From assembly GCA_048268885.1 (NCBI GenBank), contig JBLWUP010000002.1, positions 252,808 to 316,807 on the forward strand: DNA of 64,000 bases, read 5' to 3'. The notes beneath the pieces were generated by a model that was not told the origin of the DNA, did not search any database, and saw only the letters and a list, made by a program, of their open reading frames with translations. This DNA comes from Pelagibius sp048268885. Lineage in GTDB: Bacteria > Pseudomonadota > Alphaproteobacteria > Kiloniellales > Kiloniellaceae. Below, one piece after another: positions 25,492 to 33,453 of the stretch (the stretch's first letter is position 1; each line of letters opens with the position of its first letter). Position numbers and translations under genes: made by a program.

Positions 25492-25854
25492 ATGAGTAGC
25501 GATACCAAGACGCAGACGCCGGTGATGCACAACCCGCTGGACATCACCGACACGGTGGACTGGGGGGTGATCCCGACGATGATCGAGGGCGAGTCCCGGA
25601 CGTCCGGCAAGCTGCTCTACAAGGGGCCGGACGGCTCGCCGGAATCGGGCGTCTGGATCTGCACGCCGGGCACCTGGAACTGCGAAGTGACGGCGGACGA
25701 GTTCTGCCATTTCCTCGCGGGGCGCTGCACCTACACCCACGAGTCCGGCGAGGTCATCGAGATCACGCCGGATACCGCCGCCTTCTTCCCCAAGGGTTGG
25801 AAGGGCACCTGCCGGGTGCACGAGACCGTGCGCAAGGTCTATATGATCCGCTGA
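25492..25854 (+). CDS. Cupin (DUF861/cupin_3-type), third tandem paralogue
   Basis: 120-aa cupin. It shares LLYKGPDGSPESGVWICTPG and ADEFCHFLAGRCTYTHESGEV but has the more usual AAFFPKGWKG where the others have VVHFRxxWTG, so it is the most divergent of the three. An ATG at 25492 with AGGA upstream is preferred to a TTG that overlaps the previous stop. It precedes the aldehyde dehydrogenase by 10 nt. Confidence 0.82.
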   Translation: MSSDTKTQTPVMHNPLDITDTVDWGVIPTMIEGESRTSGKLLYKGPDGSPESGVWICTPGTWNCEVTADEFCHFLAGRCTYTHESGEVIEITPDTAAFFPKGWKGTCRVHETVRKVYMIR

Positions 25855-25864
25855 GGCAACCGCC

Positions 25865-27394
25865 ATGACCGCCGCCCCGCCGACTGGTTTCGACCCCGCC
25901 ACCCCCTGCCTCTTCGCCGGCAACAGCTATCGTGCGCCGCTCTCGACGGAGCGCGCGACGATCCTTGACCCGGCGTCGCAGGAGACCGTCGGTCAGGTGG
26001 CGCGCTGCGGCCTTGCCGATGTCGAGGCGGTGGTGGCGGAAGCGGGCGCGGCGCAGAAGGCGTGGAAAAATCTGGATGCCAAGAGCCGGGCAACGGTCCT
26101 GCACCGTCTGGCGGACTCGATCGAGCAGGGCGATTTTCACGACGTTGCCGTTCTCATGGTGCGCGAGATGGGCAAGCCCTATCCCGAGGCGACGGGGGAG
26201 CTGGCCAACTGCGCCGGCATCTTCCGCTACTACGCGGAGATGGCGCGCGACGAGGCGGGCAAGGTCGCCGGCACCACCCAGGCCGGCTCCTTCCAGTATT
26301 CCCGCTATGAGCCCTATGGCGTCTCGGTTCACATCATGCCGTTCAATTTCCCGATCCTCTTGATGTGCTGGACTCTCGCGGCCTCGCTGGCCGCCGGCAA
26401 CGCCTGCATCGTGAAGCCGGCCGAGGCGACGACGCTCTGCACCCTGAAGTTCATGGCGCACTTCCAGGTTCTGGCGCCGGGCCTGGTGTCCTGCCTGCCC
26501 GGCGGGGCGGAAACCGCCCAGGCGCTCATCGCCAGCAAGGGCACTCATGCCGTCGCCTTCACCGGCGGCGTCGCGGCGGGCCGCAAGGTCGCGGTCGCCT
26601 GCGCCGAGCGCATGAAGCCCTGCGTCATCGAGGCCGGCGGCAGCGATCCCATGATCATTTCCGCCGAAGCGCCGCTGGACGTGGCGGTGCCCGGCGCGGT
26701 GACCGCGGCCTTCCATCTCTCCGGGCAGATCTGCACCTCTGCCGAACGGTTTTACGTCCACGAGGCGGTGCACGACGATTTCGTCGCCGGTTTCGCCGCC
26801 GCCGCGAAGAAGCTGCGCATCGGCCCCGGCCTGGAAAAGTCGGAGATCGGCCCGCTGGTCAGCGAAGCGGCGCGCGACAAGGTGATGCGCCTGGTCGACG
26901 CGGCGCTGGCCGCCGGCGCCACCGCGGTCTGCGGCGGTCGGGTGCCGCCGGACTTCAACACCGGCTGGTTCTACGAGCCGACGATCCTGACCGGCGTCAC
27001 GCCGGATATGCAGATCCTGCGGGAGGAGGTCTTCGGCCCGGTCGCCTCGATCTGCAAGGTCGGCTCCTTCGAGGAGGCGCTGGCCTTGGCCAACGACTCC
27101 GACTTCGGCCTCGGCGCCTCGGTCTTCACCACCTCGCTGCCCGAAGCCATGAAAGCGTCGGAGACGCTGGAGGCCGGCATGGTCTGGGTGAACAACCCCT
27201 TGATCGACAACGACGCCCTGCCCTTCGGCGGCTGGAAACTGTCGGGGGTCGGGCGCGAGCTGGGGCGCCAGGGCCTCGACGCCTTCCGCCAGTCGAAAAT
27301 GGTGATCCTCGATGCCGCGCCGGCCGTGCAGGACTGGTGGTATCCCTATCCCGACGACTGGTTCTACAGCGGGCGCGGCCGGAAGTTCTCTTAG
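25865..27394 (+). CDS. NAD(P)-dependent aldehyde dehydrogenase family protein
   Basis: 509-aa aldehyde dehydrogenase. The catalytic Cys is C290 in SGQICTSAERF and the general base is E256 in VIEAGGSDP. The cofactor region has PFNFPILLMCWTLAASLAAGN and KPAEATTLC. The C-terminal VNNPLIDNDALPFGGWKLSG resembles the succinate-semialdehyde/aminoaldehyde group. It ends the transporter-glycosyltransferase-cupin operon, 10 nt after the last cupin. If the transported ligand is an amine, this enzyme would oxidise the aldehyde made after deamination; no aminotransferase or amine oxidase is visible nearby. Confidence 0.9.
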   Translation: MTAAPPTGFDPATPCLFAGNSYRAPLSTERATILDPASQETVGQVARCGLADVEAVVAEAGAAQKAWKNLDAKSRATVLHRLADSIEQGDFHDVAVLMVREMGKPYPEATGELANCAGIFRYYAEMARDEAGKVAGTTQAGSFQYSRYEPYGVSVHIMPFNFPILLMCWTLAASLAAGNACIVKPAEATTLCTLKFMAHFQVLAPGLVSCLPGGAETAQALIASKGTHAVAFTGGVAAGRKVAVACAERMKPCVIEAGGSDPMIISAEAPLDVAVPGAVTAAFHLSGQICTSAERFYVHEAVHDDFVAGFAAAAKKLRIGPGLEKSEIGPLVSEAARDKVMRLVDAALAAGATAVCGGRVPPDFNTGWFYEPTILTGVTPDMQILREEVFGPVASICKVGSFEEALALANDSDFGLGASVFTTSLPEAMKASETLEAGMVWVNNPLIDNDALPFGGWKLSGVGRELGRQGLDAFRQSKMVILDAAPAVQDWWYPYPDDWFYSGRGRKFS

Positions 27395-27416
27395 CGCTTC
27401 GTGCGGCGAGGGCGCG

Positions 27417-28586
27417 TCAGGTTGCCGTCGCCTCGCGCAGGCAGGCGATGAGCGCCGATTTTTGTTCAAAGCCGATGCCCGGCGCGTCCGGCAGCGCAAT
27501 GCGGCCGTTCTCCACCCGCGTGTCGTCGGCGAAGCCGCCGAAGGGGGCGAAGACTTCCGGATAGGACTCGTTGCCGCCCAGCTTCAGCCCGGCGGCGATG
27601 TTCAGCGACAACTGGTGTCCGCCGTGCGGCACGACGTTGCGGGACGAGAACCCGTGATCGCCGAGCAGCGCCAGGGTGCGCAGGTACTCCACCAGGCCGT
27701 AGCTGAGCGCGCAGTCGAACTGCAGCCAGTCGCGGTCCGGCCGCATGCCGCCGTAGCGCAGCAGGTTGCGGGCGTCCTGGTGGGAGAAGAGGTTCTCGCC
27801 CGTCGCCATCGGCCCGCTGTAGTGTTTGGCGAGCTCGGCCTGCAGGGCATAGTCCAGCGGATCGCCGGCTTCCTCGTACCAGAACAGCTTGTAGGGCTCC
27901 ATCGCCTCGGCGTAGGCGACCGCCGTCTCCAGGTCGAAGCGCCCGTTGGCGTCGACCGCCAGGTATTTGCCCTCGCCGACCACCTCCAGCACCGCCTCGA
28001 TGCGGGCGATGTCGTCCGCCAGCGGGGCACCGCCGATCTTCATCTTGACCACCTCGTAGCCCATGCCGCGGTAACGCCGCATCTCCTCCTGCAGCTGCGA
28101 GTGGTCCTTGCCGGGGTAGTAGTAGCCGCCGGCCGCATAGACGAAGACGGAGTCGTCGACCGTGCCGTCGCCTTCGGTGTCGGCGAGGTAGCGGTACAGC
28201 GGCACGCCGGCGATCTTGGCCACGGCATCCCAGACCGCCATGTCGACCACGCCGACCGCCACCGAGCGCTCGCCGTGCCCGCCGGGCTTCTCGTTGGCCA
28301 TCATCGCCGCCCAGATCCGGCGGGGGTCGAGATTGTCGCCGCTGTCGTTCAGCAGGCTCGCCGGGTCGGCCTCCTTCAGGCGCGGCAGGAAGCGCTCGCG
28401 CAGCAGGCCGCTTGCCGCATAGCGCCCGTTGGAGTTGAAGCCGTAGCCGATCACCGGCTTGCCGTCGCGCAACACGTCGGTCACCACGGCGACGACGCTG
28501 GCCGTCATCTTGGAGAAGTCGATGTAGGCGTTGCGGATCGGGGAGGATATCGGCACGACGGCGTCACGGATGTCGACGATGCGCAT
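27417..28586 (-). CDS. tarD: D(-)-tartrate dehydratase (enolase superfamily, TarD)
   Basis: Dehydrates D-tartrate to oxaloacetate. The 389-aa protein closely matches what I know of Bradyrhizobium TarD. Catalytic Lys lie in KMKIGG (K181, K183). Mg2+ ligands are D212 (VDANGRF), E238 or E239 (WYEEAGDP) and E264 (ATGENLFSHQD), and H321 in PHGGHQLS is the general acid or base. The start at 28586 gives the family N-terminus MRIVDIRDAVVPISSPIRN; the longer frame is not supported. It ends 22 bp from the convergent aldehyde dehydrogenase gene. No tartrate transporter adjoins it. Confidence 0.9.
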   Translation of the reverse strand: MRIVDIRDAVVPISSPIRNAYIDFSKMTASVVAVVTDVLRDGKPVIGYGFNSNGRYAASGLLRERFLPRLKEADPASLLNDSGDNLDPRRIWAAMMANEKPGGHGERSVAVGVVDMAVWDAVAKIAGVPLYRYLADTEGDGTVDDSVFVYAAGGYYYPGKDHSQLQEEMRRYRGMGYEVVKMKIGGAPLADDIARIEAVLEVVGEGKYLAVDANGRFDLETAVAYAEAMEPYKLFWYEEAGDPLDYALQAELAKHYSGPMATGENLFSHQDARNLLRYGGMRPDRDWLQFDCALSYGLVEYLRTLALLGDHGFSSRNVVPHGGHQLSLNIAAGLKLGGNESYPEVFAPFGGFADDTRVENGRIALPDAPGIGFEQKSALIACLREATAT

Positions 28587-28768
28587 GGGGGCGGCCTTAT
28601 GTCTGAGGGGCTCGGGTATCTGCTGATATCGGGAAGCGGGGCGGCGGGAGGCCATCTTAACCGCCGGGCTATCACTTGCGCTAGTCTGCGGCACGGTGCG
28701 GCGGCGCACTTGATCCGCGCGGCTATTCGCGCTTTCTTCAGCGGCAAGCAATCACAGGAGCCATTGGC

Positions 28769-30352
28769 GTGAGCCGAGAAATTTCAGCCGAAGAAGCCAA
28801 GACCCTGATTCATGATGGCGCGGAGATCGCCTTCCTGGACCTGCGCGAGGCGGGTGAGTTCGGCGAGGGCCACCCGCTCTTCGCCATCCCCTGCGCCTAT
28901 AGCACCCTGGAGGCGCGCATCGGCGCGCTGGTGCCGCGGCGCGGCGTGCGCCTGCTGCTGATCGACGGCGGCGACGGCGTGGCGGCCCGGGCAGCCACGG
29001 CCCTGGAGGCGCTCGGCTACCGTGATGTCATGACCGTCGCCGGCGGCACGCCCGCCTGGTCGGCGGCGGGCTATACGCTGTTCCAGGGCGTGAACGTGCC
29101 ATCCAAGACCCTGGGCGAACTTGCCGAGCACGCCTGGCATCCGCAGACCATCGACGCGCCGACCCTCAAGCGGTGGCAGGACGAGGGCCGCGGCTTCAGC
29201 TTCTTCGACGCCCGGCCCCCGGCGGAATACGCCAAGATGCGCGTGCCCGGCGCCATCTGCCTGCCCAACGGGGAGCTGGCGCACCGCTTCGCGGCGGCGG
29301 TCGGCCAAGCGGCCGATCCGGTGGTGGTCACCTGCGCCGGGCGCACGCGCGGCATCGTCGGCGTGCTGGGCCTGCGGCTCGCGGGTGTCGACGCGCCGGT
29401 CTACGCGCTGGAGAACGGGACCCAGGGCTGGCAGCTCGCCGGCTTCACGCTGGAGCGCGGCAATACGGCCTCGGCCTATCCGCTCCTGGACGAAGAGGCC
29501 GCGGCGGCGACCCGCGCCCGTGCCGAGGCGCTGCTCGAGCGCCACGACATCGCCCGCGTCGGCGCGGCGGAAGTGAGCGCCTGGCAGGGCGAAGCCGAAC
29601 GCACCACCTACCTCTTCGACCTGCGCACGCCGGAGGAAGCGCAGGCCGACCCGGCGCCGGCCTTCCTGCCGGCGCTCTCCGGCCAACTGGTCCAGGCGAC
29701 CGACCAATGGGTCGGCGTGCGCCACGCCCGTCTGGTGCTGCTTGACGACCTCGGCCTGCGCGGCGCCATCGCTGCTTTCTGGCTGCGCCACCTCGGCTAC
29801 GAGGTCGCCGTCGCCTGCCTGGACGATGACCTGCGGAACCTGCCGGCAGCCGACTCGGCAACCAACTTGCCTGCCGTGCGCGGCCTTGCCGCGGCCGAGG
29901 CTCTGCAGGCGGTGCAGGCCGGCCAGGGCTGCTTCGTCGACCTGCGCGGCTCGGCGGCCTACCGGGAAGGTCATGTCGCGGGCGCCCGCTGGGGCATCCG
30001 GCCGCGGCTGGGCCGTCTCGGGCTCGATCGCGGCCAGCCGGTCTATCTCATCGGGGAGGCCCGGCCGGTCACGGCCTTGGCGGCGCGGGAGCTGGAAGCG
30101 CTCGGCAATGCGGAGGTTTGGGTGGTGGAGGGCGGCCAGGCGGCCCTCGAGGCGGCAGGCGCTTCGCTCGAGGCCAGCCCGCAGTCGCCAAGCCCGGAGG
30201 AAGCCATCGACTTCCTTTTCTTCGTGCATGACCGCCACGACGGGAATCTCGAAGCATCGCGCCGCTATCTGGCATGGGAGCAGGGCCTGATCGCCCAGCT
30301 GGATGCCGCCGAGCGCGCCGCCTTCGCCCTCAGCGACGATCCCTTCGCCTGA
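28769..30352 (+). CDS. Multidomain rhodanese-like protein (four domains, one with active-site Cys)
   Basis: 527 aa comprising four rhodanese folds at ~1-105, ~125-235, ~260-365 and ~370-460. Only the second has the sulfur-accepting Cys, C189 in VTCAGRTRG; the other loops read LLIDGGDGV, LLDDLGLRG and YLIGEARP. It may be a thiosulfate or 3-mercaptopyruvate sulfurtransferase or a persulfide relay. The GTG start follows AGGAG at a normal distance. It stands alone: divergent from tarD (182-bp gap with no clear promoter) and convergent with the LysR gene. No signal peptide is visible, so it is cytoplasmic. Confidence 0.85.
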   Translation: MSREISAEEAKTLIHDGAEIAFLDLREAGEFGEGHPLFAIPCAYSTLEARIGALVPRRGVRLLLIDGGDGVAARAATALEALGYRDVMTVAGGTPAWSAAGYTLFQGVNVPSKTLGELAEHAWHPQTIDAPTLKRWQDEGRGFSFFDARPPAEYAKMRVPGAICLPNGELAHRFAAAVGQAADPVVVTCAGRTRGIVGVLGLRLAGVDAPVYALENGTQGWQLAGFTLERGNTASAYPLLDEEAAAATRARAEALLERHDIARVGAAEVSAWQGEAERTTYLFDLRTPEEAQADPAPAFLPALSGQLVQATDQWVGVRHARLVLLDDLGLRGAIAAFWLRHLGYEVAVACLDDDLRNLPAADSATNLPAVRGLAAAEALQAVQAGQGCFVDLRGSAAYREGHVAGARWGIRPRLGRLGLDRGQPVYLIGEARPVTALAARELEALGNAEVWVVEGGQAALEAAGASLEASPQSPSPEEAIDFLFFVHDRHDGNLEASRRYLAWEQGLIAQLDAAERAAFALSDDPFA

Positions 30353-30388
30353 ACCGGGCAGCCGGGTGAAGACGGCGATCTCCGGTGG

Positions 30389-31654
30389 TTAGCGGCTGTT
30401 GAGGCCGCTGGACCTCTCCCTGTCGGCTGCCGAGCGCTGCGCCGCCACCTCGCGGACCGTTGCGAGAAAGTCATCGACTGCGGGGGTCGTTTTTACCCTG
30501 CGCCGCTGCAGCAGGCAGATCGACCGGGTCGGCAGGGCGAAAGCCAGATCCAGGGGCACGACCTGTCCGGTCCGCATTTCCTCTTCGAACTCCGACATCG
30601 AGCGAAAGGAAATCTGATTTGAACTGAGAAGCAGCTTGCCGATCAGAGAATAGGAGCTTGTCTCCACCGCGCCTTGGGGGCGCCGCCCGGTTGCGCTTTC
30701 GAAGATGTCGTCCAGCAGGTTGCGTGTCGTGCTGCCGATGGGGGGCAGGATGAAGGACCATTCCAGCAGGTCCTCGGGGATCAGCTTCTTGCGGCGCGCC
30801 AGCGGGTGATCGCTGGAGACGAACAATCCCATGGCATCGTCGACGATGGGTTCAACCGAGACGCCTTCCAGCAAGGCGGGATCCGGCCGGGCGCAGATCA
30901 GCATGTCGATTTCGCCGGCGTGCATGGCGACAATCAGGGCCCGGATGGGCCCCTCGACGGTGCGCACCACGATCCCCGGAAAGTCCGACAGAATGCGTTT
31001 GATGGCCTCGGGCAGCAGGGTTTTGCGCGAGTAAGCGAGCCCGCCGACGCAAACCAGGCCCGACGACACGCCGTCGATCGAGGCGATATCGTCGTTCATC
31101 TTGCGAAGCTCCGCCAGAACGCGCTTGGCGCAGATGGCGCCGGAAACGCCGGCGGGTGTCGCGATCATGCCTTTCGGCGTCCGCGAGAAAAGCTCGAGCC
31201 CCAGATCCGCCTCCAGATATCGGATCGACGACGATACCGCGGGCTGCGAGACCCCCAGCAGCTGAGAGGCCCGTTGGACCGAGCCGAAATCATGCACCGT
31301 CACGAGGGCGCGCAGGTGCGACACGTCGAACTGCATGCGAAAGAAGGAGGCGTTTTCGTGTCCCAGGGCGCGGTTGTTGGAACGCCGCAACAGATCCTGC
31401 AGGGCGGAGAGCTCTTCGCCGATGATCTTGCAACGCTCTGCGACCAGCGCACCTTCCGGCGTCGGCGTAAGGCCGCCCTGGGAGCGCGCGAGCAAAGGGC
31501 GGCCGAACCTGTCCTCCAGGATGGTGATGGACCGTGAGATCGCGGAGGAACTGCGCCGGATCTGGCGGCTCGCGCCCGCGATCCGGCCTTGCGCCAGCGT
31601 GGCCATGAAGGCGCTCAGATGCCGGAGGGAAAAATTGCTGCCGAGTTCTTTCAT
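30389..31654 (-). CDS. LysR-family regulator with duplicated HTH domain
   Basis: 421-aa regulator, about 100 longer than usual LysR proteins. The first HTH covers residues ~8-67 (ASRQIRRSSSAISRSITILE) and the second ~107-166 (ASQLLGVSQPAVSSSIRYLE). A LysR substrate-binding domain follows (~190-400; GEIDMLICARPDP, SSDHPLARRKK). It is divergent from the TctCBA-ligJ-ligK operon across a 291-bp gap and probably activates it in response to a tricarboxylic or dicarboxylic pathway compound. LysR proteins with a second N-terminal HTH exist as a minor group, some controlling gallate, protocatechuate or sugar genes. Confidence 0.85.
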   Translation of the reverse strand: MKELGSNFSLRHLSAFMATLAQGRIAGASRQIRRSSSAISRSITILEDRFGRPLLARSQGGLTPTPEGALVAERCKIIGEELSALQDLLRRSNNRALGHENASFFRMQFDVSHLRALVTVHDFGSVQRASQLLGVSQPAVSSSIRYLEADLGLELFSRTPKGMIATPAGVSGAICAKRVLAELRKMNDDIASIDGVSSGLVCVGGLAYSRKTLLPEAIKRILSDFPGIVVRTVEGPIRALIVAMHAGEIDMLICARPDPALLEGVSVEPIVDDAMGLFVSSDHPLARRKKLIPEDLLEWSFILPPIGSTTRNLLDDIFESATGRRPQGAVETSSYSLIGKLLLSSNQISFRSMSEFEEEMRTGQVVPLDLAFALPTRSICLLQRRRVKTTPAVDDFLATVREVAAQRSAADRERSSGLNSR

Positions 31655-31846
31655 GTCGATCCCCTGCGGCCTTCGAAAGTGGGGTTCCTCTACGGTGTCA
31701 CAAAGCTACCCAGAAATAAAACGCAGGGTCCAGCGCCGAGGAGAGCGGTCTTTGTGTTTTGTCGGTATGGTGGTAATGCCCTGTAAAATATCATGAAAGC
31801 CATTTTTCTCCGCCGTGCGGCGGTGACTCCCGCCTTCCTGTCCAGT

Positions 31847-31886
31847 CGATGGGTATAAGCAAATTCGATGGATGTATAGGGAAATT
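31847..31886. promoter_or_regulatory. Tandem imperfect direct repeat upstream of the TctCBA operon
   Basis: Two adjoining units, CGATGGGTATAAGCAAATT (31847-31865) and CGATGGATGTATAGGGAAATT (31866-31886), share CGATGG, TATA and AAATT. A period of 19-21 bp is about two helical turns, fitting side-by-side protein binding. They lie 60-100 bp upstream of the binding-protein gene and are candidates for sites of the double-HTH LysR regulator. Confidence 0.45.
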
Positions 31887-31945
31887 GTCATGGAGGCCGC
31901 CCCCACTCCGTGGTCTAGTTTCGCGAAAAACGGGAGGAAAGTTTG

Positions 31946-32914
31946 ATGCTCAAAAAAATGTTGAAACTGGCTGCCGCCGGGCTGGCGCTCTCGGTGGCTT
32001 GCGCGCAGGCCGCCTCTGCGGAATACCCTGAGCGCGCGGTCACCGTCATCGTGCCCTTCTCGGCAGGCGGCAACACCGACACCATCGCCAGGATCGTGGC
32101 GGATCAGCTGTCCAAGGACCTGGGTCAAGCCGTGGTGATCGAGAACCGGGGCGGCGGCGGCGGTACCGTCGGCGCCAGTCTTGCCGCCGGCGCCGATCCC
32201 GACGGCTACACGCTGCTTTTCGGCACGGCCGGCAGTCACTCGGTCAATCCGATCCTGCGTGAGGTCACCTACGATCCGATCGCGGACTTCGATCCTGTCA
32301 GCGTTGCGGTCATTTCGTCGGTGCTGATCGTGGTCCACCCCTCCGTCGAAGCCAAGACCATGGAGGAGTTCGTCGCGCTTACCTCGGGCGGGGCGGAATT
32401 GAACTACGCCTCGGGCGGCATCGGCACCCTGGCCCACGTCGCCGGGGCGATCTACAACGAAAAGACCGGTTCGTCGCTGGTCCACGTCCCCTACCAAGGC
32501 TCGGGCCAGGCGCGCAACGACCTGCTCGCCGGGCGCGTTCAGGTCATGATGAACAACATTCCCTCTTTCATTTCACAGGTCAAAAGCGGCGCTCTCCGGC
32601 CGCTCGCCTTGGGGGCCGCCAAACGCTCGACGCTCCTGCCGGACGTGCCGACGACAGCCGAAGTCGGCCTCGAAGGGATGGAAATGGGCTCCTGGTACGG
32701 CCTGCTTGCGCCCAAGGGCACGCCCCCTGAAGCGATCCAGCGTCTCTTCGCGGCGATGAAGACCCTGGAGACCTCCAAGGAAGTGAAGGAGCGTCTTGCC
32801 GGTATCGGCTCGGAACTCACCACCTCCGACTCGCCGGAGCAGTTCCGTGCTTACATGAATGAGCAGTTGGGATGGTGGCGTGAGGTTCTCGACGACCCCG
32901 CGTTCCGGAAATAG
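31946..32914 (+). CDS. tctC: Tripartite tricarboxylate transporter substrate-binding protein (TctC/Bug family)
   Basis: 322-aa periplasmic Bug-family binding protein. The signal peptide (to ~27, after ASA) is followed by EYPERAVTVIVPFSAGGNTDTIAR, the family hallmark. Other features are VIENRGGGGGTVGASLAA and VPYQGSGQARNDLLAGRVQVM. GGGAGG lies 6 nt before the ATG at 31946; a TTG three bases earlier is possible. It heads an operon with tctB, tctA, ligJ and ligK, so the ligand is probably a polycarboxylate of the PDC/oxalomesaconate pathway (inference). Confidence 0.92.
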   Translation: MLKKMLKLAAAGLALSVACAQAASAEYPERAVTVIVPFSAGGNTDTIARIVADQLSKDLGQAVVIENRGGGGGTVGASLAAGADPDGYTLLFGTAGSHSVNPILREVTYDPIADFDPVSVAVISSVLIVVHPSVEAKTMEEFVALTSGGAELNYASGGIGTLAHVAGAIYNEKTGSSLVHVPYQGSGQARNDLLAGRVQVMMNNIPSFISQVKSGALRPLALGAAKRSTLLPDVPTTAEVGLEGMEMGSWYGLLAPKGTPPEAIQRLFAAMKTLETSKEVKERLAGIGSELTTSDSPEQFRAYMNEQLGWWREVLDDPAFRK

Positions 32915-33016
32915 GTTCCCGGATGCGTTCGTGTCCAAGCGGCGCGAACGCATCCGGTCAGCCGGCCCCTCCTTGCGGCCGGCGCCGGCGCGCTTTCCAG
33001 GGCCTCTGATGCCGAG

Positions 33017-33451
33017 ATGAAACGCACACTCCTTCGAGATCTAGCCTGGCCGCTCCTCGCCCTTTTCGGCCTGGGCGCGATGCTGATGGCACTGAACTTC
33101 AGGTTCGGCACGGCGGCCAATATCGGCTCGGCGATCTATCCGCTGTTTCTCTCCGGTGCCATCGTCCTGATCTCGATCTATTCGATGTTCTTCGGACGAA
33201 CGGAGCCACGGGCGCCCTTGGCCCGCCGTCCCTTCATCGCCATCGTGACCGCGGTCATCCTGTTCAGCCTTGCCGTGGAGCGCTTCGGGGTGGTGCCGGC
33301 GGTCATCCTCGCCATGGTCACCGCCTATGCGGGGCAGACGCAGGGCAACTACCGCTTCATCTTCGTCTACGCTGGCCTCTTCGCCTTCGGCACCTGGGCG
33401 TTGTTCTCCTACGGCCTCGGTCTGCCGCTGCCGACCTTCCGGATGCCCTGA
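33017..33451 (+). CDS. tctB: Tripartite tricarboxylate transporter small subunit (TctB family)
   Basis: 144-aa membrane protein with four predicted transmembrane helices, the usual TctB layout, including AANIGSAIYPLFLSGAIVLI early in the protein. It sits 102 bp after tctC and 2 bp before tctA. TctB supports the TctA channel; sequence conservation in this family is low, so the call rests on size, topology and neighbours. Confidence 0.85.
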   Translation: MKRTLLRDLAWPLLALFGLGAMLMALNFRFGTAANIGSAIYPLFLSGAIVLISIYSMFFGRTEPRAPLARRPFIAIVTAVILFSLAVERFGVVPAVILAMVTAYAGQTQGNYRFIFVYAGLFAFGTWALFSYGLGLPLPTFRMP

Positions 33452-33453
33452 GC

